Source: Bufo bufo (lineage: Eukaryota > Chordata > Amphibia > Anura > Bufonidae). Taken from it: DNA of 64,000 nt. Position numbers and translations under genes: made by a program. A model generated the notes under the pieces. It did no database searches. It saw only the letters and a list, made by a program, of their open reading frames with translations, and had not been told where the DNA came from. The DNA lies in assembly GCF_905171765.1 (NCBI RefSeq), contig NC_053392.1, positions 374,703,963 to 374,767,962 on the forward strand. Reading direction: 5' to 3'. Of this stretch, positions 12,070 through 24,884 are shown in pieces (positions within the stretch are counted from its first letter, which is position 1; every line of letters starts with the position of its first letter).

Positions 12070-12290
12070 TTAAGCTTGCCCATAGTTCTCCCAATATAAT
12101 GTAGCCAGCATGGACATTTAAGTAGATAAACAACCCCCATATGTTTACAGGTTATTTCTCCTTTGATATTATAGGTCAGACCACTTTTAGATGTTATTCT
12201 CTGTACATTCCTTTTCTTTTTATCTTCATTGGTGCGATTTCTGCAAATATTTTTGTCATCATGGGGGAATGAAAATATTAAGCCTATATT

Positions 12291-13918
12291 ACAACAACAA
12301 CAATCGGGGGTAGACTCCCACTATGGAAAAGATATATAGACGACTGTTTAATAATGTGGGAGGGTAAACAACAGGGGCTGACATTTTTATTAATGGCATA
12401 AACAATAATAGTTGGAACCTAACCTTTACTAGTGAAATTAGTTCAGAAAGAGTTAATTTCCTTGACCTCACCATTTTTGTCCAAGATAATAAAATAAAAA
12501 CAAAAAAGTTTTTTAGGCTACTTTCACACTAGCATCTTGGTTCCCGTTTGTGAGATCCGTTTCAGGGCTCTCACAAGTGGTCCAAAACTGATCAGTTTTG
12601 CCCTAATGCATTCTGAATGGAAAAGGATCCGATCAGAATGCATCAGTTTGCCTCCATTCCACCTCCATTCCGCTCTGGAGGCGGACACAAAAATGCTGCT
12701 TGCAGCATTTTGGTGTCCGCCTGACGATGGGGGGGCAAACGGATCCGTCCTGACACACAGTGTAAGTCAATGGGGACGAATCCGTTTTCACTGACACAAT
12801 ATGGCACAATATAAAAAGGATCATTCTCCCATTGGCTTTCAATGGTGTTCAAGACGGATCCGTTTTGGCTATGTTACAGATAATACAAACGGATGTGTTC
12901 TGAACGAATGCATGCGGTTGTATTATCTGAACGGAAGCGTTCGTGCATATCCTTGACGGATCCGCACCAAACACGAGTATGAAAGTAGCCTAAAGCAAAC
13001 CGATGTCAATGGTTATATTGACACAAGTACGGTAGCTGCCACCATGGCCCTTGGATAAAAAACATTCCTAAAGGACAACTTATGCGGATCTATAGAAATT
13101 GCACAGATATAGAGGATTACAGAGATCAAAGTAAAATCATACGAGGAAAAAGGGTATGATGAAAAAGATCAGTGAAATTGTGGATCAGTGAAACTAGATG
13201 TAAAGAAATAAAGAACAGAAATAATAAAGAAGAAAAGGACTTTAGATTTACCTTTTTCACTCAGTTCAGTGCCATTACAGGGCCAATGAAAAATACGTTA
13301 CGGAAGAAATGGTCAGTTTTGAGAAATGACCCCATTTTGGGGGCTGTTATCCCAGAAAAAACAGAGGTTCTGTACCGAAAAGCGCCCAATTTAGGGGACG
13401 TTTTGGTGCACAATCATATTCCCATGAAGGCTGATAAAAAATAAAAAAATTAATTCACATGGTGCGGTTTCTGCATTGCGTGCAGAAATCACACCAAGGA
13501 AGATAAAAGGAAAAGGTACAGAGAATAACATCTAAAAGTGGTCTGACCTATGATATCAATGGGGAAATAACCTGTGAACATATGGGGGTTGTTTATCTAC
13601 TTAAATGTCCATGCGGGATACATTATATTGGGAGAACTATGCGCAAGCTTAAGACTAGAATCCAAGAGCATATTAACAACATGAAGAAAGGCTTGGAAAG
13701 TCATAGTGTGTCCACGCATTTAAAAAAAAAAAATGCATGGTGAAGATCCTAAAGGGTTATGGTTTGCAGGGATCGAAAAGGTTAAACTGAACTGGCGGGG
13801 TGGGGACCCAGTGGTGAACATAAATCGCCGGGAAGTAGAATGGATATACAGAATTAATTCCTTACAACCTGATGGACTAAACATAGACTTTGATCTGAAA
13901 CAATGTCTGCTTGAATAG
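12291..13918 (+). pseudogene. Penelope-like reverse transcriptase/GIY-YIG gene, 5' truncated
   Basis: The C-terminal half of a Penelope polyprotein is visible in order. It begins with the RT catalytic motif WKRYIDDCLIMWEG (YIDD near 12333-12344), then INNNSWNLTFTSE and VNFLDLTIFVQDNKIK. A MITE follows, then GYIDTSS and IPKGQLMRIYRNC. Next come FFTQFSAITGPMKNTLRKKW and NLGDVLVHNHIP, and finally the GIY-YIG endonuclease (VVYLLKCPCGIHYIGRTM at about 13588-13640). The end is REVEWIYRINSLQPDGLNID, stopping at 13918. At least one frameshift after YIDD, a MITE insertion and a frame change before the last 61 residues disable it. Penelope elements use the RT plus GIY-YIG nuclease for target-primed insertion. 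Confidence 0.85.
12516..12990. mobile_element. MITE inserted in the Penelope RT gene
   Basis: Termini GGCTACTTTCACACTA and GAGTATGAAAGTAGCC. The left flank is TTA and the right TAA, so the duplication is of TWA type but imperfect. It belongs to the same family as 1-372 and splits the RT codons after KTKKFF. Confidence 0.8.
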
Positions 13919-14784
13919 TTATAAGTTTGTAGTGAAGCTACGGTATAACACTATGGGGAGGATTAGTTACAATGGAAGGTCTTTTTGGTTGCTACAAATC
14001 ACATGTCAGGTTTGTGAATGGGGAATGACATATGGTGATAGTAGATGTGAGTGCAATGTGATTGGCTGAGTGATAAGATGTGGGTAATGCTAAATAGCGT
14101 AAAGCTAAGGATAGAAGTCTATTGGTTATGAGTTGTAGTTATGAAGGATGAATTATTTACCACGGAGAGAAGATATAATGACTCCGGTCACATCTTTAAA
14201 AAAACAATAGATAGTTTGAAGGTCTGTTTTAAGCGAATAGGGTTGCTATACTGCAGAGATTTAATATATGTAACACAGGCAACATGTGTAAGACAAAGAC
14301 TATTGATATTGATTGTTGATTTAATTTAAGTATAATTAACAGAAATGTGGGTGTTTTAATTTTATATAAGTTTTAAGATACAGGTATTTTATATTAAAGA
14401 GGGGTGGGAGGAGTATGTCTTTCTTGTCTTGCCCTACCCATATAAATAGAACGCCCAATTGTGGGTGTAATATTCGCCCCTGATGAAGCTATTTTGGCGA
14501 AACCTGGGTCCGGCAGTCTTGTGAATACGGACGATTTACTGATTGTTCAATGCCTGGTAATTTTATACCTTTGTGAGTATAATAAAACTTTTTTGATATA
14601 TGGAAAGTTGATGGACCTTCACTATGTGCTCCAAATTCAAAAATTCACTGAAGGGTCGTTTTTGGCAAAGATTATCCTCTGTTGGCACTCTGTTGTTTGG
14701 TTGTCATATCCTCATCTAAAACTCAGAAGCTACAGCCTATAAGTGGCAACGCGACCACCTCTTTTGCGTAAACTACTGTTTGAT
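13919..14784 (+). mobile_element. Penelope-like element 3' non-coding tail
   Basis: Follows the stop of the Penelope gene. It contains the segment 14180-14604, absent from the minus copy, which carries a hammerhead-like core and TATAAATAG. A segment shared with the minus copy then runs to about 14784 (AAGTTGATGGACCTTCACT). Confidence 0.7.
14480..14503 (+). ncRNA. hammerhead-ribozyme-like core in Penelope tail
   Basis: CTGATGA (14480-14486), then a short GC...GC stem with loop, then GAAAC (14499-14503). This is the conserved hammerhead core spacing known from Penelope-like elements. Stem II is only two clear pairs and stem III is not convincing, so activity is doubtful. Confidence 0.45.
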
Positions 14785-15221
14785 GTGAATCAAGCCCACT
14801 TCACACGGAGGTCTGCGACGCCGATAGAAAATCTAAATAACGCAGTGGTGAACTATAATTTATTTTGTTATATTTGGTTTTGTTTTCTTTTTATTTTATT
14901 TTATTTTATTTTTTATTATTTTAACAAATTTTAGACAAACTTTTTAAAAGATTTGGTGATCATGAACCAAACCAGATCTCAAAAGGTTTGCTCATCTCTA
15001 ATGAGATCACATATGACTGCTTCATGCTGTGGAGCCCTAGACTAACAGATACTTTACTGGAGGCTCACTTCTTTATTTCACCCTGGAATCCTGCATTTGC
15101 ATACATTTTCTAATAACATTCCTTAGCCAAATTGCGCTTCTAAGGCCCGAGCTCCATCGCAATGTTATGTTCCGTGGTTATTGCACTGTGCTATCAAACC
15201 AGATTGGCAGAAATATTATTA

Positions 15222-15350
15222 GGATTGGTTTGGGTTTGGGCGTCACTCAATATCAGGCAAAAATATAGCCAAGTTGGATTATATAATGTATAATCCAACT
15301 TGGCTATATGTTTGCCTGAGATTGAGTGATTCTCAAACCCAAACCAATCC
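15222..15350. repeat. 129-bp near-perfect hairpin
   Basis: GGATTGGTTTGGGTTTGGG at the left pairs with CCCAAACCAATCC at the right. CAAGTTGGATTATA pairs with its complement around a few-base loop near 15288. No coding potential; probably a foldback element. Confidence 0.85.
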
Positions 15351-16723
15351 TTTTCTCACTTCATCAGCAATAGGGAGTGCTGTTGGGCAGTGCACCTTTC
15401 CAAAAGTGGATCAGTGAGTGAGCCACCATTCTCTTTGTATTAGAAATATTATTAGCCTGTGCCCACAATTTTTAAATGACTTTATACTTCATACTGAGTC
15501 TGTACTACTGATGCTATGTTCCTCTCGCCATATTAGTTTTGATGAAACTAGGACATTTTAAAGGTTGTGGGGCAGATTTATCATAGCTTGGCATTTACCA
15601 GGCTATGATAACCAGGTGGTCTTCGCGAGCCCTTTGCTGACAAAGATTTCAGTCTTGTTTCCCACCAGAAAAATAGTGTAAAAGATGATAAATGTGGAGG
15701 GGCTGCCTACCCGCCCTCACGCCCTCAACACTCAAGAGCCATTGAAAAAGTCACAAACACGAATTTTGCACCTTTTCACACAAAAAATTGTAGTACCACT
15801 ACAGTCATTTTATTGCTCCAATGCACCTAAAATAATGTAAAAAAAAATAAAATGAGAAAACTTTCTAAATCTTCAATTAAAATATTCTACTGTTTTGGGG
15901 CTACAACTTCTATGCTTACTAATGTGTCTTCCTGATAACAGACAACAAACAAACCTTGTTTAATTTAATCTTGTAGAGACGCTCTCTTTCATACTTTTTA
16001 CTACCTCGGCCAATGTGTTTGGGACAGATAAAGGGGATTTGATTGCTGGATCAGACTACACAGGGTTTGTTTGCAGTCTGTAACCAAGGAGACAAGAGCT
16101 TGAGACACATCATGGAATATTTTAATAAAGATTAGTGTTGATCGAGCACAAAAGTGCTCGAGTAGAACACTTTGGGATGGAAGTCAATGGGAGAACTCGA
16201 GCATTAAACCAGGCACCCCCTGTTCTAAAGAGGGGAGGGTGTCTGGTTCATAGGAAAAGGTCAGAAATTGAAGGAAACACCACTGAAATGGTTTGGGAGC
16301 AGCATGGGGAGGATGTCTGAATGCATCTTGCTGCTGGGAACGATGTTGTCCGAGTAGTACGCCACTTTTACAGACTGACAATAATACGCACCAAACCGAA
16401 GATAAAATCGATTTTAGAGGAAAAATTGTTAGGAAACATTCTTTCCTGTATATTTACTTGTATATAAAGTGCAAGTGCTGCCAAAAATTACAAGGAACAG
16501 GCACTCGATACAACCTGTATATCACATAAAGGAGGGCCTCATTCACATTGTGGTATAATTGTTCATGTAGTGGGACTCCTACACTCATAAAGCCTATGCA
16601 CTAAGTGAAAGGGCTGCCAAAAATTACAAGGAAACGGCACTCCAATACACCCTTTATTATACATAAAGGAGGGCATCATACACACCCTTGAAAAATTATG
16701 ATTGATGGCCCGCTGGTGACCCT

Positions 16724-16996
16724 CTAAAACATTAGGGGCAAGGGCCTGACTGTTGGCTGACTGGTGCTGCAAGATGAGAATTCAGAGGTGGAAGTGGAGG
16801 AGGAAGGAAGAGAATGGGGGTTGCAGCCACTAATGTAGGTGGTGGCGGAAATTCTGATGGAAGTAGGGCCCGCAATCCTTGGTGTCAGTAGCACCTGTGC
16901 CATTCCAGGGTACAACTCTCTCCCAGCCTCCACAATGTTCACCCTTTGTGCCGTCTGGGAAATGTAGCATCCCTGGCCACAAGCACTTATCCATGT
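16724..16996 (-). pseudogene. hAT transposase fragment after the insert
   Basis: Reads TWISACGQGCYISQTAQRVN, then VLLTPRIAG. It matches the segment of the related hAT at 36840-36990 (HGQGCYISITANWVN, then LPPPRIAG). It continues the reading interrupted at 17933 by the 928-bp insert. The catalytic core (DNGxN, RW) that should follow is missing, so the element lost its C-terminal half. Confidence 0.7.
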
Positions 16997-17924
16997 AAAT
17001 TCGGAATTATGTCGCACTCAGGTGGTGGGGAATCGCTTAGAGGTGCTCCCACTGACAGACAACACCCAGTCTGACAAATCAAAAATAAGTAATAAATAAA
17101 TATATGAAGGGCCACTGATGAAGGGGTCATCTTTCTAAACCCCAAAAAGCGTTTGGGATTACCCCTATCTCCAAGAAACGCACATCGACCGATTGAGTAG
17201 GCGTGGATGCTATTACTGGAAATATCGAAACCCTGATTTACCGCGGGGTCACGTGTATTCGAAGGATTGGCGCGGTATTCAAACACAAGCAACAGCCCTT
17301 GAGACCGGAACCCCAATTTCCACAGAAGGTATACCGTGTCGAGGGCAACGAAGTCCACTGAAGACCTCCCGGTAAGATTGTGCTAGTTTGTCTCTAAAAC
17401 AAGCGATCGCACTTTGTGGAGTATACAGCGGGACGCCGCTGTTTGTATCAAGTGAGCGGGACGCCGCTCTATATGTTACCAGCTTTTACCTGTGCTTGAG
17501 ATCGATAAGTATCTGGTATACTGCTTTGGCGCTTGGAAGAACTTTTAGTCATTATCGTATTGCGAACTTTTTATATTATCGAACATTTCATATCATCGAA
17601 CATTTTATAACATTAGAGTTCTGGTCAATTGTTGCATTGCGAATATTTCAAATTATCAGAGGTCTGGTTGACTGCTGGTTCCAGAGATTGAAACTGACCA
17701 ATTGGATGTATATTTTATCGTGAACACACATGTATGTGTTTTATATACCGTATATATATATATATATCCACTCTCTTTGATTGCGGCTATTAATTTTAAG
17801 AACAATATTTGTTTTATTGACCTATCTATATAATTGTACTATTCATTATCTGAATTTTATCTTACATTTAATAAAATCCCAATACTATAGGGAGTGCCCC
17901 ACTATTATTTATTTATTTATTATA
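16997..17924 (+). mobile_element. Penelope-type non-coding insert, 9-bp TSD
   Basis: A 928-bp insert is flanked by TATCCATGT (16988-16996 and 17925-17933) inside the hAT transposase sequence. It contains CTGATGAAGGGG, then CCCCAAAAAGCG near 17110-17147, a decayed hammerhead-like core as in Penelope ends. It ends with an AATAAAATCCC-type tail. No protein recognised. Confidence 0.65.
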
Positions 17925-17933
17925 TATCCATGT

Positions 17934-18910
17934 GTCAGTCGTTAAGTGGACCTTCCCAGTAAATTGTGTTGGTCAGGGCACGGGTGATGTTACGGGACAC
18001 ATGCTGGTGTAAGGCCGGGATGGCACACCGGGAAAAATAGTGGCGGCTGGGGACTGAGTAACGATGGACTGCCACCGCCATCAGGCTGCGGAAAGCCTCG
18101 ATGTCCACAAGCCTAAATGGCAACATTTCCAGGGCCAACAATTTTGAAAGGTGTTCATTTAGTGCTATGGCCTGTGGGTGGCTGGGTATTTGCGCTTTCG
18201 TTAAAAGGCCTGTGGTATGGATATCTGTACACTGTGCTGGGACACAGAAGTGGATGTGGTAGATGATGGTGCTTGCGAAGGTCCAGGTGCAGGGTGGGAG
18301 GCATCCGGGCCTGCGTCTTGGGCAGGGGTTTGGCCAGCACGTAACACAGGGGAAGAGGAGGCAGTGGTGTGACCCGCAGACACAGATTATGGACCCTGGC
18401 ATTCGACCCACCTATTTGGGTTCATTGATGCCATGTGGCGGATCATGCTGGTGGTGGTGAGGTTGCTAGTGTTCACGCCCCTGTTCATTTTGGTATGGCA
18501 CAGGTTGCAAATGACCTACCTACCCCTTGGCAAGGGAGATTGCCGCAAGGGGGTTTCCTGGGGAACAGTTGCAGGCCTGTTTGGTGTGGCCCGCCTTCTC
18601 CCTTTTGCCACCCCACTGCCTCTTCCAGCCTGTTGCGGTGCTGCGGATCCCTCCCCCTCTGTACTGCTGTCCTCGCTTGGCTTGCCACTTTCCCAGGTCG
18701 CACTGGTGTGAAGTCGAGAGTTGTGTCCTGCGCCACCCTGCAAGCTGGGACATGAAGCTAGGTATCGTGGATGAGTGTGTTTCTTGTGCTCTGGCATCAG
18801 GCACAGTTTCACCGCGCACAGGGCCACGGCCTATGGGTGCACCATCAGCAGCACGGCCACTTCCCCGTCCCTTACTGCTCGCCTTCAGCATATTAAATGG
18901 TATATATGCT
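17934..18910 (-). pseudogene. hAT transposase N-terminal half (BED finger)
   Basis: On the minus strand, a Gly/Arg-rich start (MLKASSKGRGSGRAADG, about 18890) is followed by a BED-type zinc finger (VICNLCHTKMNRGVN, TSMIRHM near 18440-18510). Then comes ALNEHLSKLLALEMLPFRLV and VPSRHYFSRCAIPALHQHV, ending at EGPLND beside the Penelope insert. Frameshifts separate the blocks. hAT transposases cut and paste through an RNase-H-like fold; the visible part is the DNA-binding region only. Confidence 0.75.
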
Positions 18911-19266
18911 TGCAAGTATGTCACACGTACAGTAGCGCAGGTTTTGTAAGCATATGCGCAAATAAATTAGACTGAATGTCACTGATATTTAGGATGCGCA
19001 AACGTTATACTGGAGATGTAGGGCAGGTAATGTCGCTGCCAAATTCAAAACAACTAAATGAGGTGACTTTAAAAATACCTTTATTATTATATCAAAAGGG
19101 TATTGGTATAAATATACCACCTATATAGTGCAAGGAGACATGCGAGTACTTGAATTTCCTAAAGGGGAGTATTGCCCCCAACAAGAAATCCACAGTAACA
19201 GGATAGAAAGAAAAGGAAAACGGGGGAGAGGAGCAAGGTCTTATGGACCGGGCAAGGGCAGAAATA

Positions 19267-20880
<1,614 letters not shown>

Positions 20881-22338
20881 TATCTCACCCTAGTTGCCCT
20901 ATAGACTGCTCAGCCCAGGGCGACCCCCTGATGGTGGAGGTTCCCTGTCCCCGAATCTAATACTATCCAGTCCCTGTTAATCCCTAATCAAGGGAACCCT
21001 AACAAGGGAAAGATAGCTACGTAGAGGGTATCAGCATTTATCCCAAAAGAGGTGGGTGCCACCGAGGCCCTCCCGATACACATAAAAAAAGTGTCAGTGG
21101 TTATCCCAAGGATTGGGTGCCACTGAAACTCTACAGATATAGAAAAAACGAGACCCCAGCAGCGAAAAAATTACACTGAATGTCACTGATATATCGGATG
21201 CGCTAACACTATACTGATGATGTAGCGCAGGTAATGTCGCTGTCACCAGCGGCCAAACAATTGCGCTGAATTTCACAGCGCAAATGTAACACAACAGATG
21301 CAGCAGAGGTTGTGTCACTGTCAGCAGCGGCCAAAAAATTGCACGCAATTTAGAGCAGGTTGCGCTAATAATATATATGGCAGCCAGATAAAACAATAGT
21401 CCTTAAAAGGACTTTTGGGTCTCTAACACCTTTCACCAGTAAAACCTGCCTAACAAACCAACCAATTCCTGTCCCTACACTATCTGTCCCTTCTGCTGCA
21501 GCTTTCCCTGACTAAGACTGAGCTGAACCACATGTCATTGAGTGCTATATAGCATCCGATTACGAGTTCTGGCCAGCCAATCAGTTCCTCCGCACATGTT
21601 TATTTGCTGCATAGCGATGCTCGAGTAAAAAAGTGTTCCAACACTAATAAAGATTATTAGCATTTTTTTTTTTTTACTTGCATTTACGAGCAAAAACATG
21701 TATGGCAGAAGGTTACATACTGTACCATTTACACAACTAATCAATGTGAAGACCCTCAGTCAGGAAGTACCGTATGGCAAGTAAAAGGACAGCACAACGT
21801 CCTCCATATTCTTTATACTGCATAATGTTTTAGAAGATATGGAAAGAATTTGCAGATTGGAAATGACACCCAGTAAATACTAAAGGTGATCTGACATGAT
21901 TCCTAACCAAGATATTACTAGAAGGAAAATTTAAGATTAAATTTCCCATGTAATAACATTTCCAAAGTATCTGTTCTAATGACTCTATGTTGTTATGTTC
22001 CTCTATTGTTCATTCCAGAAATGTATGAATGAATTGCCAGAAGTCTGTGATATAGGTACAACTGGGTGTTTTCTGTTGGGGTAGTGTCCCTGAATAGTAT
22101 GACACTGATTGGATAGTAACAAGTCCAATTGGTAACACCCAGTTGGACCGTTAATGCAGACAGCATTACAGCAACAGCAAAGTTATTAGAAAAGATGCTC
22201 CAAATTTATTATCACATGGGGAATGCAAGGAATTACTCAAACAGACAAGCCAGGAGCAGTAACAGGTCTTCTTTAAAAAAAAGCATGTTAACTAAAATAG
22301 ATTTGAATACATTTTGAAAACAAGTGCAAATTACTTAC

Positions 22339-22475
22339 AGTTTCTATAAGAAAAAGGGACATGGTTGGATCCAAAAATGCTAAAGATGCACCCAATGAAT
22401 ATATAGTAAAATACAGTATAATAAGCTTTGGCAGCTTGACTAAAGCCAAAAAAGAATTTTTCCTGGGTAAATCAT
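22339..22475 (-). CDS. slc18b1: slc18b1-like MFS transporter, upstream visible exon
   Basis: A 137-bp exon (two bases plus 45 codons). DLPRKNSFLALVKLPKL and LGASLAFLDPTMSLFLIET match human SLC18B1 around EHSFWKLIALPKV and FGFLDPTLSLFVLEK. The acceptor is atatttattgcag and the donor ACT|gtaagt. It ends in phase 0, exactly as the exon at 8719-8820 requires (ET joined to FNLNASYVG). It encodes the helix opening the C-terminal half of the transporter. No preceding exon was recognised between 22476 and 64000, so the upstream intron may exceed 41 kb. Confidence 0.88.
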
Positions 22476-22947
22476 CTGCAATAAATATGAAACACAGTAA
22501 ATAAAAACAGTTTTTGCAGGGTTTTTGTATTATTAGGGCTCTAAAGCTATAAAAGCATACATAATATGTTGTTTGTTTCAAGTTAAATATACATAAAATA
22601 TTCTTAAGTAGTTTTATACACATCTTGTAACAGTTTGTTTTGCGGTGAATTTAATGTTTTGTAATTTTGGAGAAAACAAATGTAAAAAAAATAGTACAAG
22701 ACATGGGGGGGGGGGGTTAAAAAGCTTCCATGCTAGTTTTCTGACATAGAAAAGTTGGAAATTTTAGTGCAAGTCCCATTTAACAATATGTTTTCCAAAA
22801 AACTGCTGCACATTACACCTAAAGTTTACTCCAGTTCCTGGTTAGAGTAGATTTCAGTTGTGGAGCATGGGTGCCACAAAATATGGCACAATTATTAAGC
22901 AGTGTGCACCTACTACATGGACAGACACCAGAAGAGTGTTACTTTTG
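22476..22947. other. unassigned intronic stretch
   Basis: AT-rich, with a poly-G run near 22706-22717. No exon with splice sites and transporter similarity, and no element ends, were recognised. Confidence 0.4.
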
Positions 22948-23115
22948 TAGTGTTGGTCGAGCACCAAAGTGCTTGTGTGCTCTGGTGCTCGAGTAGAACA
23001 CTTCCCGATGCTCGGGTGCTTTACAAAGTACCAGAGCACAATGGAAGTCAATGGGAGAACCTGAGAATTAAATCAGGCACCCCCTGCTCTGAAGAGGGGA
23101 GGGTGTCAGGACTCT
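22948..23115. mobile_element. solo left end of hAT family of 16133-21646
   Basis: Starts TAGTGTTGGTCGAGCACC and continues through GAACACTT, AATGGAAGTCAATGGGAGAA and AGAGGGGAGGGTGTC, the order seen at 16133-16250. No right terminus is present. Confidence 0.7.
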
Positions 23116-23196
23116 AGTTCAGCTTAGGAGTCCCTGCTCTGACGCCATTTATAGCTATGTCCATATATGGAGTCAGTGCTTGGGTACCCAGTGTAT

Positions 23197-23301
23197 TTAA
23201 ATCTAATTTAGCCTCTATTTCTGAAAAGTTTCTGGAGGGATTCGAACTCGCAACCTTCTGCATTACAGCCAAGAATCTTAACCACTACACTATAGAGCTG
23301 C
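23197..23301 (-). repeat. tRNA-like SINE copy, minus strand
   Basis: The reverse complement starts GCAGCTCTATAGTGTAGTGG (A-box-like TAGTGTAGTGGTTAAG) and has the perfect B box GAGTTCGAATCCC about 35 bases on. Body 23228-23301, then a tail with CTGAAAAGTTTC complement. A copy in the opposite orientation lies 62 bp away. Confidence 0.7.
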
Positions 23302-23363
23302 ATAGCCAGTTACTTAAATAAAAAAAATAAAAAATATGAGACTTCTGCTGTATAGGAATACTT

Positions 23364-23470
23364 GCAGCTCTATAGTGTAGTGGTTAACATTCTGGGCTGT
23401 AATGTAGAAGGTTGTGAGTTCAAATCCCTCCAGAAACTTTTCAGAAATACAGGCTAAATTTAATTTAAAC
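23364..23470 (+). repeat. tRNA-like SINE copy, plus strand
   Basis: GCAGCTCTATAGTGTAGTGG, then GAGTTCAAATCCC (one B-box mismatch) and CAGAAACTTTTCAGAAATAC. It is an inverted duplicate of 23197-23301, including the tail beyond the tRNA-like part. Confidence 0.7.
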
Positions 23471-23480
23471 ATATATATGT

Positions 23481-23566
23481 TTTTAGCCATTATATATTTA
23501 CATATATTATTATATACTTAGAATATATAATATATCATAATATATGTAAATATATTATGGCTAAAA
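23481..23566. repeat. AT-rich hairpin
   Basis: TTTTAGCCATTATATATTTA at the left is the near-exact complement of TAAATATATTATGGCTAAAA at the right, with a loop of about 28 bp. Confidence 0.75.
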
Positions 23567-23625
23567 CATCAGTAGTAGTTTCCCACATATTATGCATTCA
23601 TATATATCAGAAGTATGATTTTATC

Positions 23626-23633
<8 letters not shown>

Positions 23634-23682
<49 letters not shown>
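23634..23682. repeat. (TA)n microsatellite
   Basis: Uninterrupted TA dinucleotides next to the left arm of the following element. Confidence 0.95.
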
Positions 23683-23685
<3 letters not shown>

Positions 23686-24755
23686 TAAAGAAGAATCCAA
23701 GGCAGCACACAAATATCCGTGAAAAACAAAGGGTATATTATTCATGGATGGACGGTGACTGCAGGCATGGCACATGTGTGTATGATAACTATCTAACACT
23801 GACAGTGTTCATGTATGTCTGTTTGTTCCTCCCGATGTGGGGACTGTGACACAGAGTCACTTCAACGGTGACGTCTGTGTTCACTGGACCCACTACGGTG
23901 TGCTGCCTCTGATCTGGGTCCCCCGGCGGAGGCTTCACATATATGGAAAACAGGTGTGAAAGTTCATATTGTGCGGACCTGTAAATTGACAATTTTAAGG
24001 ATATAGTTATGGGGATGAGGTGGCCAAGGGTGACAGTAGCCTGTTTTATACCGCTGGACCCCCTTTGTTATGGATGAGTAACTAGGAAATCAATAGTGTA
24101 ACAGGTCCGTAGCTATGCATGATTGTCAGGTGACTGGTCAAATGATCGCCGTGCCTGTTTGACTATGCCCGTCTAGCTTTGGGAGTGAGCATGCTCGGTC
24201 CACGTGTGATGCCAAGCCGCCATCTTGACTGTGGGCCGTTGGTTGCTGTATGTCATAGACAGTCTAGCGGGATGTAACATTCCCCGCGCCTGCGCAGTGT
24301 CAAGTTCTGGACGCCGAGTGAGTCCTGCGGTCTCCAGAGACATGTGAGATATCCAGAAGTAAATGAATTTTTAATTAACACAATCATGTATACCTGCAAG
24401 AGATTATCAATTGACGATTTGTATGCACTATAACTGTATGTATCGATGATCAATATTTGTGACACTTGGCACTTTTTTGATATCTTATGTTGTGTGGCTA
24501 TATGTCTTATATTATAATTATGTACAGTTGAGAGTCACGGATTTTATTAATGTTTATGTATTAATTGGAATACAATCATGTAATCACGCTTTGTTAATTG
24601 TGTATGCTTTATAAGCACCTGAGTTTGCACTGAGTATTATGGCTTGACAAAGGCTCCATAGAGAGAGCTGAAACGTTGCTGTCTGCACATGGGTGAATAA
24701 AATACCCTTTGTTTTTCACGGATATTTGTGTGCTGCCTTGGACTCTTCTTTACCT
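23683..24755 (+). mobile_element. Penelope-type non-coding copy with inverted ends
   Basis: The 54-bp arms 23683-23736 and 24702-24755 are reverse complements with about one mismatch (AGGTAAAGAAGAATCCAAGG and its complement CCTTGGACTCTTCTTTACCT). Near the right arm, GACAAAGGCTCCATAGAG, then GCTGAAACGTTGC resembles Penelope tails with a decayed hammerhead core. It sits between two (TA)n tracts. No coding region recognised. Confidence 0.55.
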
Positions 24756-24833
24756 ATATCCTATTGGATCAAAGTCCATGATCCATTTCAAGGAATATCG
24801 CCTCCTGGCTTTGTGTGCTGCTCATCTATTTTT

Positions 24834-24838
<5 letters not shown>

Positions 24839-24882
<44 letters not shown>
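24839..24882. repeat. (TA)n microsatellite
   Basis: Pure TA run between two Penelope-type copies. Confidence 0.95.

Positions 24883-24883
<1 letters not shown>

Positions 24884-24884
<1 letters not shown>

Larger units (their letters stand above)
10725..12290 (-). mobile_element. Penelope-like element, minus-strand copy
   Basis: The reverse complement matches the plus-strand copy at about 13480-14780 nearly base for base: the GIY-YIG-coding part, the region around TGGCGGGG, and the tail up to about 10725. Two MITEs split it between the codons for KLK and TRIQEH of the GIY-YIG domain. It lacks a 425-bp tail segment present in the plus copy (14180-14604). It is head to head with that copy, with the 5' ends meeting near 12290. 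The reading frame is broken by the insertions. Confidence 0.8.

Noticed and set aside
23228..23301. Functional tRNA gene
   Set aside because: The A and B boxes are tRNA-like, but acceptor-stem pairing and a clean anticodon stem are not convincing. It shares a long non-tRNA tail with its inverted partner, so SINE is preferred.
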